Shown: positions 1-8,110, counted from the first letter of the stretch. The stretch: 36,904 nucleotides of DNA from an uncultured Collinsella sp. (GCA_902475245.1 CABRYP010000027.1:1-36904), one strand, 5' to 3'. Notes: a model not told the origin generated them from the letters alone. A program made the numbers and translations.

Positions 1-10
1 ATACTCATGG

Positions 11-47
11 AAAACCTCCCATTTCCCGATGTCCAAGAAATGGGAGG
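11..47 (-). terminator. Intrinsic terminator of the metallophosphoesterase operon
   Basis: An 11-bp perfect stem (15-25 with 37-47) is followed, read on the minus strand, by TTTT. It lies 35 bases beyond the stop codon of the metallophosphoesterase and is well placed to end that transcript. Confidence 0.7.
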
Positions 48-82
48 CAGTTCACTGTCCCCTTTGTGGTGGTTCTGGCGCC

Positions 83-628
83 CTATAGCCCAAAGAAGCT
101 AAGAATCTGATCGCGGCTTACGGGCTTGTACTCGTTAGCGTCGAGGCCGACATCGTAGCGAAGGATAGGACGTTCGCGATCGCGGTTGCGCGCGTTGGTG
201 CGGTCTCCCCTGCTGTGGATATGCCCGTGCAGCATGATGGCGCCACGCGCCTTGCCATTCCAGCTAAGCATGGGGTAGTGGCTCATAACCAGACGATGGC
301 CCTTGGCATAGCCGGGGGCAATCTCCAGATAATCACGCACGTCTTCCCAAATTTGCGGCACGTCGGGATCTTCCCAATCGCCGTCATGGTTACCACGGAT
401 GAGCGTCACGTTTTGGCAGGCAATACGCTCGCGCAGGCGCACCGCCTCCGCCAGGGGCAAACGATAGGTAAAGTCACCCAGAATGTAGAGACGGTCATCC
501 ACAGCCACGCACTCATTGATGGCATCGATGACCTTGCGATTCATCTCCTCGACCGAGCCAAACGGCCGGTCCATGTCGTGCAAGATATTCGTATCGCCCA
601 GGTGCAGATCGGCGGTAAACCACATCAT
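83..628 (-). CDS. Calcineurin-like metallophosphoesterase
   Basis: This is a 181-residue protein of the calcineurin-like metallophosphoesterase superfamily. The full metal-binding series is visible in order: DLHLGD near the N-terminus, GDF around residue 50, GNHD around residue 80, SHYPM, and HGHIHS near the C-terminus. These residues normally hold two divalent metals for phosphoester hydrolysis. The substrate cannot be read from the sequence; small stand-alone members are often annotated only as phosphoesterases. An ATG five codons upstream (643) is possible. The chosen ATG at 628 is better because GAGGA lies about 8 bases ahead of it and because the first beta strand (MWFTADLH) then starts the protein. 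It is the last gene of a minus-strand cluster with the 59-residue protein and the HIRAN protein. Confidence 0.85.
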   Translation of the reverse strand: MMWFTADLHLGDTNILHDMDRPFGSVEEMNRKVIDAINECVAVDDRLYILGDFTYRLPLAEAVRLRERIACQNVTLIRGNHDGDWEDPDVPQIWEDVRDYLEIAPGYAKGHRLVMSHYPMLSWNGKARGAIMLHGHIHSRGDRTNARNRDRERPILRYDVGLDANEYKPVSRDQILSFFGL

Positions 629-694
629 CGTCTCTGTCCTCATTTCGCAACGTGTTCAACTCGTGCTAAGTATACAGACACAGCGATGCGGCGG

Positions 695-874
695 TTATCC
701 AAAGAACCCGCCGAACAGTCCGCGGCGGCGCTTGTCTTGCTTTTTCGAAGCGTCACCCTGGGTATTCTTATCCTGCCGCTTCTTACGATCCCGCTCCAAC
801 TCATCGTCATCGAGTAGCATATCCCACTCAAACGGATCGTCTGTCAGATCGAACTGGTCGTCGTCATCAAACAT
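695..874 (-). CDS. Small acidic/basic bipartite protein, 59 residues, function unknown
   Basis: This open frame gives a 59-residue protein beginning MFDDDDQFDLTDDPFEWD and ending RRRGLFGGFFG. It falls below a 60-residue ORF cutoff. The first half is strongly acidic (Asp/Glu-rich), the middle is a charged Lys/Arg/Asp stretch and the last nine residues are Gly/Phe-rich. The ATG has a GGGAG ribosome site about 7 bases upstream. It starts 18 bases after the HIRAN gene stop and ends 66 bases before the metallophosphoesterase, on the same strand, so the three are probably co-transcribed. No family is recognised. The charge layout suggests a largely disordered protein that binds a partner. The overlapping frame at 640-831 is basic, has no good ribosome site and is discarded. 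Confidence 0.7.
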   Translation of the reverse strand: MFDDDDQFDLTDDPFEWDMLLDDDELERDRKKRQDKNTQGDASKKQDKRRRGLFGGFFG

Positions 875-892
875 GGCAGTCTCCCTTACCGA

Positions 893-1219
893 TTAGCGAG
901 CATCCACCACGTAGAGTCCAACACGCACCTGATGCCACGGGCTGCGCTCGGGAGCAACCTGTTGCACGCGGGCCTCAAATACGTCCTCATGGCCGTAATA
1001 CATCATCAAGGACAGCGGGCCGACCTCGTTTCCCGGAACATAGCCAAGCTTGGTGTTGCCACAGTAAATCGCAACCGCCTCGGGATCATGGGGATTATCG
1101 CGCTCGGCGCACAGCGTCAGTTTATCGCCCACTTTAAGATCGCCTAGGACCAAAGCGCCGTCGGCATATTGAAATCCTGCGATATGAAATGACAGAAGAA
1201 CACGTGAAGGCTCGTACAT
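893..1219 (-). CDS. HIRAN-domain protein
   Basis: This is a 108-residue protein made almost entirely of one HIRAN domain. Typical features are a conserved Gly-Phe start to the core (AGFQYADGA), the stretch AERDNPHDPEAVAIY, then GNTKLGYVPGNEV and a final beta strand. HIRAN domains bind DNA ends or 3'-OH termini in eukaryotic HLTF-type proteins; bacterial single-domain versions are mostly uncharacterised. The ATG at 1219 is preferred to the one at 1249 because GAGGAG sits just ahead of it. It is the first gene of the probable three-gene operon with the 59-residue protein and the metallophosphoesterase, a combination that hints at nucleic acid metabolism, although that is inference. Confidence 0.8.
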   Translation of the reverse strand: MYEPSRVLLSFHIAGFQYADGALVLGDLKVGDKLTLCAERDNPHDPEAVAIYCGNTKLGYVPGNEVGPLSLMMYYGHEDVFEARVQQVAPERSPWHQVRVGLYVVDAR

Positions 1220-1342
1220 GGCAACTCCTCTAACGGCCGGATAAACCAACGCTTAACCTCACTGAGAAGTTTACGGGCCCGTGCGGACACAAATTCGCCC
1301 CACCCGCGCCTTTTCGACCGTTTGTCGCTACACCATCTGATT

Positions 1343-2722
1343 CTAATGTACAAACATGCGCACGAACTTGTGCTTCCAGCTTGCGTAAGGCGCATAGCGG
1401 AATGGCACGTCCAGCCACGTTGCCTTGTTCACGATGCTCTTCTTGTGGCTAAACGTATCGAAGCTCTCGCGTCCATGGTACTGCCCCATACCGCTCGCAC
1501 CCATGCCACCAAAGCCCATATGGCTCGTAGCCAAGTGCATAATCGTGTCGTTGACGCAGCCGCCGCCAAAGGGCACGTAACGCACAAAGCGCTGCCGAAC
1601 TGCGCGATCCTGGCTAAAGATATACAGGGCCAGCGGTGTCGGACGATCCGTGATAAACGCTTCGGCCTCGTCTAGGCTCTCAAACGTCAGCACCGGTAAG
1701 ATGGGGCCGAAAATCTCCTCCTGCATCACGGCGTCATCGGGGGACACGCCATCCAAAATCGTCGGCTCGATCTTGAGCGAAGTCTCGCGCGCGGTACCTC
1801 CAAGCACAACCTTATCGGGATCGATCAGCCCGCGCACGCGCGCAAAATGCTTGGCGTTGACGATATGCCCGTAGTCCTCGTTATCGAGCGGATGCTCGCC
1901 AAACATACGGCGGGCCTCCTCCTTGATAAGGTCCAGCAGCTCGTCGTGCACGCGCGCATCGACCAGCAGGTAGTCGGGCGCCACGCAGGTCTGCCCCACG
2001 TTGAGCCACTTGCCAAAGGCGATACGCCGCGCTGCGACCTTCAAGTTTGCCGTCGCATCCACGATACAGGGGCTCTTTCCGCCCAGCTCAAGCGTCACGG
2101 GCGTAAGGTTTTTACTTGCGCGCTCCATGACGAGTTTGCCAACCGGAACGCTACCGGTAAAGAAGATCTTGTCCCAGCACTCATCGAGCAACGCTTCGTT
2201 CTCGGCGCGCCCGCCCTCGACAACCGTCACCAGGCACGGATCAAATGCCTCTTCACAGATTTGCTTGAGTACCGCGCTCGATGCCGGAGCATAGGCGCTC
2301 GGCTTGATGACCACAGTATTGCCCGCGGCAAGGGCGCCGGCGAGTGGCTCGAGCGTCAGCAAAAACGGGTAGTTCCACGGAGCCATGATGAGCGTGACGC
2401 CATAGGGCACGGCCTGCGTTTTGCACACACTCACGGCGTTGGCAAGGTCACACGGACGCAGGCGCGGACGACTCCATCGAGCCACATGCGCAATCTGATG
2501 GCGAATCTCGGAAAGCGAGGTGCCGATCTCGCACATATAGGCCTCGTCATGCGACTTTCCCAAATCGGTCTTGAGCGCATGGGCAATATCGGCCTCGTGG
2601 GCCCGTACCGCATCGCGTAAACTCACGAGCGCACGACGTCGAGCATCGACATCAAACGTGGCGTGCGTCTTGAAGTAGGCGCGCTGATCGCCGACGATGC
2701 GCGCAATTTCCTCGGTGTTCAT
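1343..2722 (-). CDS. Aldehyde dehydrogenase (class 3-like, NAD(P)-dependent)
   Basis: This 459-residue enzyme oxidises an aldehyde to a carboxylic acid with NAD or NADP. The catalytic set is intact: Asn117 in PWN, Glu212 in LELGGKSP and the nucleophile Cys246 in GQTCVAPD. The C-terminal segment GMGASGMGQYHGRESF is typical of the class 3/fatty-aldehyde-like branch, and the length is normal for that branch, which lacks the longer N-terminus of other ALDHs. It begins 9 bases after the stop of the iron-dependent alcohol dehydrogenase, with its own ribosome site (GGAGG, about 5 bases before the ATG), so the two form an operon. Together they could interconvert an alcohol, its aldehyde and its acid. 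The real substrate is unknown. Confidence 0.93.
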   Translation of the reverse strand: MNTEEIARIVGDQRAYFKTHATFDVDARRRALVSLRDAVRAHEADIAHALKTDLGKSHDEAYMCEIGTSLSEIRHQIAHVARWSRPRLRPCDLANAVSVCKTQAVPYGVTLIMAPWNYPFLLTLEPLAGALAAGNTVVIKPSAYAPASSAVLKQICEEAFDPCLVTVVEGGRAENEALLDECWDKIFFTGSVPVGKLVMERASKNLTPVTLELGGKSPCIVDATANLKVAARRIAFGKWLNVGQTCVAPDYLLVDARVHDELLDLIKEEARRMFGEHPLDNEDYGHIVNAKHFARVRGLIDPDKVVLGGTARETSLKIEPTILDGVSPDDAVMQEEIFGPILPVLTFESLDEAEAFITDRPTPLALYIFSQDRAVRQRFVRYVPFGGGCVNDTIMHLATSHMGFGGMGASGMGQYHGRESFDTFSHKKSIVNKATWLDVPFRYAPYASWKHKFVRMFVH

Positions 2723-2731
2723 GGCACCCTC

Positions 2732-3952
2732 CTAGTTCTCGTCCTCAAACATACCACCCGCGACGACCTCGTACATACGCTCGAGCTCCAAGCGGTCCAT
2801 TAAACGCGGAACGGGGTACAGCGGATTGGCCTCGGCATCGGCACGTGCCGCCATCTGCGGAATGTCGGAGCGGCGAATGCCCGTCACATTTTTGGGGATT
2901 CCCAGGGCCTCGTTCATGCGGTCGACCCAGTCGATAAAGGCCTCGGCCGCCAGGCTGTCCCGCGCGTTAGCCGGCGCGATGCCGGCCATGCGGGCGAGAT
3001 CGGCAAGCTTAGGAGCAGCAGCTTCGCCATAGGCGCGAAGCATATGCGGCAGGATGATGGCGTTGGCCAAGCCGTGCGGAATCCCGTAACGACCGCCCAA
3101 GCTGTGTGCGATGGCATGAACGTATCCAACATAGGAGCGCGTAAAGGCAACACCCGCCTTATACGCCGCCGAAAGCATATTGCGGCGCGCACGCATGTTG
3201 TCGCCATGCTCATAGGCCTCGAGCAAATTGTCGTGGATGAGCTGGACCGCTTGACGCGCCATCTTGCGCGTGTAGGGCGTGGTGCTGCGGCCGATAAAGG
3301 CTTCGACAGCATGCGTTAGGGCATCCATACCCGTCTGCCCCGTAATGGACGCCGGCAGCCCGCGCGTAAACTCGGGGTCGTGGACCGCAAAGCGCGGGAT
3401 GAGCACAAAGTCGTTAATGGGGTACTTATAGTGCGTCTCGCCATCGGTGATAACCGCTGCGAGCGTGACTTCGCTTCCCGTACCGGCGGTAGTGGGAACC
3501 GCGATAAGCAGCGGCGGGAGACGGTGGACGCGCAGCAGGCCGCGCATCTTGTTGACGGGCTTGTTTGGCTGTGCGATGCGCGCTCCCACACCCTTGGCGC
3601 AGTCCATGGCCGAACCGCCGCCAAAGCCGATAATGGCCCGGCAATCGTTCTCGCGATACAGGGACGCCGCTTCCTCCACATTCGAGACCGTGGGGTTCGC
3701 ACGCGTTTCGGCATAGACCGTAACGCCGATTCCCTTGGATGCGAGCGCACACTCGAGCGGTGCCGTGAGCCCCAGACGGGCAATGCCGGGATCCGTCACG
3801 ATAAGAACCCGCTGTATCGAACGCTTTTGAAGCACTGTGGGCATATCCTCGGCATGCTCCAAAATGCGTGGCTCGGTATAGGGCAGCACCGGCAATGCGA
3901 TGCGAAAAATCGTTTGATACGTTCGGCACCAGGCGCGGCGGGCTAGATGCAT
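2732..3952 (-). CDS. Iron-containing alcohol dehydrogenase (group III)
   Basis: This 406-residue protein belongs to the iron-dependent alcohol dehydrogenase family (FucO/AdhB type). The nucleotide-binding motif GGGSAMDCAKG is at about residues 111-121. The metal ligands align with those of FucO: Asp210, His214, His279 and His293, with the extra nicotinamide-side His283. The ATG at 3952 has GAAGGAG 8 bases upstream. The first 35 residues are a little longer than in FucO. It is the promoter-proximal gene of a two-gene operon with the aldehyde dehydrogenase. Its upstream region holds a perfect palindrome (3971-3986) that may bind a repressor. The role is probably fermentation or aldehyde detoxification; the alcohol used is not evident. 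Confidence 0.93.
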   Translation of the reverse strand: MHLARRAWCRTYQTIFRIALPVLPYTEPRILEHAEDMPTVLQKRSIQRVLIVTDPGIARLGLTAPLECALASKGIGVTVYAETRANPTVSNVEEAASLYRENDCRAIIGFGGGSAMDCAKGVGARIAQPNKPVNKMRGLLRVHRLPPLLIAVPTTAGTGSEVTLAAVITDGETHYKYPINDFVLIPRFAVHDPEFTRGLPASITGQTGMDALTHAVEAFIGRSTTPYTRKMARQAVQLIHDNLLEAYEHGDNMRARRNMLSAAYKAGVAFTRSYVGYVHAIAHSLGGRYGIPHGLANAIILPHMLRAYGEAAAPKLADLARMAGIAPANARDSLAAEAFIDWVDRMNEALGIPKNVTGIRRSDIPQMAARADAEANPLYPVPRLMDRLELERMYEVVAGGMFEDEN

Positions 3953-3970
3953 AAAGGAAACTCCTTCATT

Positions 3971-3986
3971 TGTTGATTCGTCAACA
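3971..3986. promoter_or_regulatory. Candidate operator upstream of the alcohol/aldehyde dehydrogenase operon
   Basis: TGTTGATTCGTCAACA is a perfect inverted repeat (6 + 4 + 6), 19 bases before the alcohol dehydrogenase ATG. The half site TCAACA recurs at 4045-4050. Position between promoter and start suits a repressor site. No regulator gene lies next to the operon. Confidence 0.45.
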
Positions 3987-4066
3987 TTTGCTCGACCGAT
4001 TGTACTCAGCGGTGGTCAAAGACGGCCTGTCAATCGTTAATCAATCAACATCTTCATATCTCAAAA

Positions 4067-4094
4067 TTGTTTTATTAAAAATCATTCCTAATAG
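4067..4094 (+). promoter_or_regulatory. Possible promoter of the rubrerythrin gene
   Basis: In the AT-rich stretch ahead of the rubrerythrin gene, TTGTTT and TAATAG are 16 bases apart. This is a reasonable -35/-10 pair, leaving a leader of about 108 bases. A short hairpin (4190-4204) at the end of the leader holds part of the ribosome site (AAAGGA) in its loop. Confidence 0.35.
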
Positions 4095-4208
4095 GCTTCA
4101 CTTTCAGTCTCATTTATGGATAATAGAACTCGTCAAGACGCACGTCCGGAGAGGGCCCTTATGGGACCGGGCGAGCGCACCATCGCCATCGATCGAAAGG
4201 ATCGAATC

Positions 4209-4769
4209 ATGAAGTTTGTTTGCCCCGTTTGCGGTTATGTGGAAGAGTTCGACGGCGACCAGCTGCCCGAGGACTTCAAGTGCCCCCAGTGCGGCGTTCC
4301 CGGTTCTCGTTTCCTGAAGCAGGAGGAGGGTCAGCTCGAGTGGGCTGCCGAGCACGTCGTGGGCGTCGCCAAGATGGAGGGCGTCTCCGAGGACATCGTT
4401 GCCGACCTGCGCGCCAACTTTGAGGGCGAGTGCTCTGAGGTCGGTATGTACCTGGCCATGGCTCGTGTCGCTCATCGCGAGGGCTATCCCGAGATCGGCC
4501 TGTACTGGGAGAAGGCTGCCCACGAGGAGGCAGAGCATGCCGCCAAGTTCGCCGAGCTCCTGGGCGAGGTCGTGACCGACTCCACCAAGAAGAACCTCGA
4601 GATGCGCGTTGAGGCCGAGAACGGCGCCACCGCCGGCAAGACCGATCTCGCCAAGCGCGCCAAGGCCGCTGGTCTCGATGCCATCCACGACACCGTGCAC
4701 GAGATGGCTCGCGACGAGGCTCGCCACGGCAAGGCTTTCGCCGGCCTGCTCAAGCGCTACTTTGGCTAA
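4209..4769 (+). CDS. Reverse-type rubrerythrin (N-terminal rubredoxin domain)
   Basis: This 186-residue iron protein defends anaerobes by reducing hydrogen peroxide to water. The N-terminal rubredoxin domain shows two iron-binding pairs, CPVC at residues 4-7 and CPQC at about 30-33. The ferritin-like four-helix domain follows, with GECSEVGMY, EKAAHEEAEHAAKF and EMARDEARHGKAF carrying the diiron glutamates and histidines. Classical rubrerythrin has rubredoxin at the C-terminus, so this is the reverse order. The ATG at 4209, with AAAGGA ahead of it, is chosen over an upstream ATG at 4116, which would add 31 residues that do not fit the family. It appears monocistronic, with a strong terminator after it. 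Confidence 0.93.
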   Translation: MKFVCPVCGYVEEFDGDQLPEDFKCPQCGVPGSRFLKQEEGQLEWAAEHVVGVAKMEGVSEDIVADLRANFEGECSEVGMYLAMARVAHREGYPEIGLYWEKAAHEEAEHAAKFAELLGEVVTDSTKKNLEMRVEAENGATAGKTDLAKRAKAAGLDAIHDTVHEMARDEARHGKAFAGLLKRYFG

Positions 4770-4803
4770 GCCAACCGCCTGAGAGATATTCTCTAGCTTT
4801 TAT

Positions 4804-4834
4804 AAGGCCCGGACCACATGGTTCGGGCCTTTTT
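4804..4834. terminator. Intrinsic terminator between rubrerythrin and the MocR regulator
   Basis: A 12-bp stem (4804-4815 with 4820-4831, one G-T pair), loop ACAT, then a T run. It serves the plus-strand rubrerythrin gene. The two A residues at the base could also help end the opposing regulator transcript. Confidence 0.9.
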
Positions 4835-4841
4835 CGTGGGC

Positions 4842-6257
4842 TTATTGCAGCCGTTCTTGAAGAACAATGAGTGACTGAGGGCTCAGGTCGTCGTATTGAA
4901 TAAGGACGCGAGATGGAGCGTTCTTAGTCGAAGCCCGATCACCCGTCCACAGGCAATCGGCGATGTTGACATAGGAAATACGAACGTCAGCAAGAGCCTT
5001 CGCGAAACTCTCCCCAGCCCCGTCCTCGGACAGGGCAACGATACAGTAAAGGCCCGCGTCCGCATGCTCGATCGAGACCTCCCCTGCCGGAAACGCTTTC
5101 CGTACAAGTGCCGCTAGGCCATCACGTGCCTCACGAGCACGAACGCGCACGCGGTTTACATGCCGCTCGTAATCACCCGATTCCAGCAAACGCGCCAAAG
5201 CGACCTGGTCAACAGAGCTCACCGACGAGGCGTAAAAACCAAGGTTACGCCTAAACCGCTCCATTAGCTTATCGGGCAACACCATGTACGCTAGACGCAA
5301 CGCCGATGACAGGCTCTTCGAAAACGTGTTGGTGTAGATAACCGACTGGGCAGCATCGATCGACGCGAGCGCGGGAATCGGCTTGCCGGCAAGGCGAAAC
5401 TCACAATCAAAGTCATCTTCGATGAGATACCGACCTGGTCGCTCGGCGGCCCAGCTCAGCAGCGCATAGCGACGCGCAATGCTCGTCACAAGGCCTGTCG
5501 GATACTGATGGGACGGCATAAGGTGAAGGACATCGGCCCCAGTTTTCTGCAGAGCGCTCAGATCCACGCCATCATCATCCAACGGGATATGTCGAACCTT
5601 GCAACCCATAGCCTGATAGATGCGCGTCAGGCGCAAATAGCCCGGATCCTCAACGGCATACACCTTGTCGGCTCCAAGCAGCTGAACCAACATGGTATCG
5701 AGCAGCTGGGCACCCGCACCGATAACGATGTTGTCGGGGTCGACATTCATGCCCCTTGTCCCGCGCAGATGATGAGCAATTGCGCGTCGTAGCCGAGCGG
5801 TGCCCTGCGCCGGTGCGGGCGAAAAGATTTCGCGCTCATCTTCAGATGCCAGTGTCGCCCGTAGTGCGCTTTGCCAGAGGCGCGCGGCTTCCAAAGCGGA
5901 AGAAGAGAGCGGGGCGAATTGCTCGACCTGTCCATCAGCATCATGTGCGTTAAGGCCCACAGGAGCGGAATCTCGATCAAACTCTGTCTCAGCCGAAGCC
6001 AAAACCGGTGCATCCGGAAGCTCGCAAGCGTAGTAGCCCCGACGCGGCATTGAGCAAATATAGCCCTCGGCAAGTAACTGGTTATATGCATTCTCGATGG
6101 TAATGACACTGATTCCCAGATGACTGGCAAAGGCGCGCTTAGACGGAAGATGTTCCCCCGCCGCAATGCGTCCAGCTACGATATCATCTCGAATTTGCTG
6201 GTAAACATACTCATAGAGCGATGCCTCGCCACGTTTTTCCAAATTGTAGTCAAGCAT
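4842..6257 (-). CDS. pdxR: MocR/PdxR-type regulator (GntR HTH fused to aminotransferase-like domain)
   Basis: This 471-residue protein has a GntR-type winged helix at about residues 12-80 (PSKRAFASHLGISVITIENAY) joined to a fold-type I aminotransferase domain. The PLP-binding lysine is Lys314 in NTFSKSLSSALR, and the pyridine-side aspartates are in EDDFDCEF around residue 281. Such MocR proteins sense PLP; PdxR members control pyridoxal phosphate synthesis. The gene is divergent from pdxS-pdxT, the classical arrangement for PdxR, which is the main reason for the symbol. The ATG at 6257 with AGGTGG seven bases upstream is preferred over a TTG at 6290. It probably activates pdxST when PLP is low and represses itself; this is inferred from relatives. 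Confidence 0.88.
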   Translation of the reverse strand: MLDYNLEKRGEASLYEYVYQQIRDDIVAGRIAAGEHLPSKRAFASHLGISVITIENAYNQLLAEGYICSMPRRGYYACELPDAPVLASAETEFDRDSAPVGLNAHDADGQVEQFAPLSSSALEAARLWQSALRATLASEDEREIFSPAPAQGTARLRRAIAHHLRGTRGMNVDPDNIVIGAGAQLLDTMLVQLLGADKVYAVEDPGYLRLTRIYQAMGCKVRHIPLDDDGVDLSALQKTGADVLHLMPSHQYPTGLVTSIARRYALLSWAAERPGRYLIEDDFDCEFRLAGKPIPALASIDAAQSVIYTNTFSKSLSSALRLAYMVLPDKLMERFRRNLGFYASSVSSVDQVALARLLESGDYERHVNRVRVRAREARDGLAALVRKAFPAGEVSIEHADAGLYCIVALSEDGAGESFAKALADVRISYVNIADCLWTGDRASTKNAPSRVLIQYDDLSPQSLIVLQERLQ

Positions 6258-6402
6258 GTGTTTGCCACCTGGCCTTATCGCGCTGTTCAATCTGGTATTA
6301 GTCTGACCTTGTTATTATCTCGAAAACTGAGTATTTCGCCATACCCAGCTCCCCGATAGGATGTTCCGTCAAGCAATGCACATGCCAATCAAGGGAGCAA
6401 CC
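6258..6402. promoter_or_regulatory. Divergent promoter region between pdxR and pdxS
   Basis: This 145-base region must hold both promoters and the regulator sites. It contains AT-rich runs near 6310-6340 and a loose direct repeat (TCTGGTAT and TCTGACCT, 6291-6311). The repeat is too weak to call an operator with confidence. Confidence 0.4.
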
Positions 6403-7293
6403 ATGGCGGAACAGACCAGCAAGGCCGATCGCGTCAAACTTAATCGCGAGCTCGCGCAGATGCTCAAGGGCGGTGTCATCATGGACGTCACCACGCCCGA
6501 GCAGGCACGCATCGCCGAGGAGGCGGGCGCCTGCGCCGTCATGGCACTCGAGCGCATCCCGGCCGACATCCGCGCCGCAGGCGGCGTCTCGCGCATGAGC
6601 GACCCCAAGATGATCAAGGGCATCCAAGAGGCCGTCTCCATCCCCGTTATGGCCAAATGCCGCATCGGTCACATTGTCGAGGCGCAGGTCCTGCAGGCAA
6701 TCGAGATCGATTATATCGATGAGTCTGAGGTCCTCTCCCCTGCCGATGACGTCTATCACATCGACAAGACCCAGTTTGACGTGCCGTTTGTCTGCGGCGC
6801 CCGCGATCTGGGCGAGGCGTTGCGTCGTGTTGCCGAGGGTGCCACGATGATTCGCACCAAGGGCGAGCCGGGCACGGGCGACGTCGTCCAGGCCGTGCGC
6901 CACATGCGCAAGATCCAAAAGCAGATCCGCGACGTTGTTGCTCTGCGCGACGACGAGCTCTTTGAGGCAGCCAAGCAACTGCAGGTTCCGGTCGAGCTGG
7001 TGCGCGAAGTCCATGCCACGGGCAAGCTTCCCGTCGTGAACTTTGCCGCCGGCGGAGTCGCGACCCCCGCCGACGCCGCGCTGATGATGCAGCTGGGCGC
7101 CGAGGGCGTCTTTGTTGGCTCGGGCATCTTTAAGAGCGGCGACCCCGCCAAGCGCGCAGCCGCCATCGTCAAGGCCGTGGCAAACTTCACCGATGCCAAG
7201 CTCATCGCCGAGCTTTCGGAGGACCTGGGCGAGGCAATGGTGGGCATCAACGCCGACGAGATCGAGATTATCATGGAGGAGCGCGGGCGCTAG
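6403..7293 (+). CDS. pdxS: Pyridoxal 5'-phosphate synthase, PdxS subunit
   Basis: This 296-residue TIM-barrel enzyme makes PLP from ribose 5-phosphate, glyceraldehyde 3-phosphate and ammonia. The two lysines that carry the intermediates are visible: Lys85 in MAKCRIGH and Lys153 in IRTKGEPGTG (Lys81 and Lys149 in the Bacillus enzyme). The phosphate-binding glycines are in VNFAAGGVATPADAA. The length is that of the family. The ATG at 6403 has AGGGAG just upstream and is preferred over an in-frame ATG 14 codons earlier. pdxT follows 20 bases later, giving the two-subunit DXP-independent route in one operon, facing its probable regulator pdxR. Confidence 0.97.
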   Translation: MAEQTSKADRVKLNRELAQMLKGGVIMDVTTPEQARIAEEAGACAVMALERIPADIRAAGGVSRMSDPKMIKGIQEAVSIPVMAKCRIGHIVEAQVLQAIEIDYIDESEVLSPADDVYHIDKTQFDVPFVCGARDLGEALRRVAEGATMIRTKGEPGTGDVVQAVRHMRKIQKQIRDVVALRDDELFEAAKQLQVPVELVREVHATGKLPVVNFAAGGVATPADAALMMQLGAEGVFVGSGIFKSGDPAKRAAAIVKAVANFTDAKLIAELSEDLGEAMVGINADEIEIIMEERGR

Positions 7294-7313
7294 TCCGGCA
7301 GAAAGGATCGCAC

Positions 7314-7901
7314 ATGAGCGATTATGCAGACCAAACGGTCGCCGTTCTGGCGGTCCAAGGCGCTTTTGCCGAGCACGAGGCAAGGCTATCCGAGCTGGGC
7401 GCACGCTGCATTGAGCTGAGGCAGGCGGCCGACTTGTGGCAGAACTTTGATCGCCTGGTCCTCCCTGGCGGCGAGTCCACCGTTCAAGGGAAGCTGCTTG
7501 ATGAGCTGGGCATGCTCGAGGAGCTTCGAGCCCGCATTGTTGAAGGCATGCCCGTACTGGGAACTTGCGCCGGCTTGATTCTGTTGGCGCACGACCTTGC
7601 CGCCCATGACGATAAGGGGACACCGCGCCTGGCAACCATGGATGTGCTCGTTGAGCGTAATGCCTATGGCAGACAGCTCGGCAGCTTTCGCACTAAAGGA
7701 TCTGTCGCCGGCATCGATGGTGAGGCGCCGCTGACGTTTATCCGTGCACCCCGCATCGTCGAGGTCCACGGCGACGCCAAGGCCTTAGCGAAAGTCGATG
7801 ACCGCATCGTCGCCGCCCGCCAGGGCAACCAGCTCGGTGTTACCTTTCACCCCGAGCTCGACGACGACACCCGCCTCCACGAACTCTTCCTTCAGATGTA
7901 G
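7314..7901 (+). CDS. pdxT: Pyridoxal 5'-phosphate synthase glutaminase, PdxT subunit
   Basis: This 195-residue class I glutaminase supplies ammonia to PdxS. The catalytic triad is Cys85 in GTCAGL, with His179 and Glu181 in FHPEL near the C-terminus. The PGGES motif at about residues 51-55 forms the oxyanion region. The start ATG follows GAAAGGATCGCAC, a standard ribosome site. It is the second gene of the pdxST operon. No clear terminator with a T run follows; two long palindromes begin 41 bases downstream instead. Confidence 0.96.
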   Translation: MSDYADQTVAVLAVQGAFAEHEARLSELGARCIELRQAADLWQNFDRLVLPGGESTVQGKLLDELGMLEELRARIVEGMPVLGTCAGLILLAHDLAAHDDKGTPRLATMDVLVERNAYGRQLGSFRTKGSVAGIDGEAPLTFIRAPRIVEVHGDAKALAKVDDRIVAARQGNQLGVTFHPELDDDTRLHELFLQM

Positions 7902-7941
7902 GAAGAGTAGAAACGAGCGTGGATTTTCGGACACATAACAA

Positions 7942-8009
7942 ATGAGAGTGGATAATCTCCCACTTTGAGCTTGAATGCAGGCTCAAACCGGGAGATTATC
8001 CACTCTCAT
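7942..8009. repeat. Long perfect palindrome 1 downstream of pdxT
   Basis: Arms 7942-7961 and 7990-8009 are perfect 20-base inverted repeats. Inside them lies a second perfect 7-bp stem (7964-7970 with 7981-7987) around a 10-base loop. There is no T run on either side, so this is not an ordinary terminator. Confidence 0.85.
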
Positions 8010-8012
8010 ACG

Positions 8013-8074
8013 ATGTAGTCGTTGGGGACGTTCTTAAACGACTAGTCAAACAAGAACGTCCCCAACGACTACAT
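8013..8074. repeat. Long perfect palindrome 2 downstream of pdxT
   Basis: Arms 8013-8035 and 8052-8074 are perfect 23-base inverted repeats around a 16-base centre that itself contains the palindrome GACTAGTC. It follows palindrome 1 after three bases. No T run follows. Confidence 0.85.
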
Positions 8075-8110
8075 TGCGATAGACGACCACGTTTGCCCAG
8101 ATAATACCGA

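Noticed and set aside
640..831. 63-residue minus-strand frame
   Set aside because: It overlaps the better frame 695-874, lacks a good ribosome site and has a composition unlike protein.
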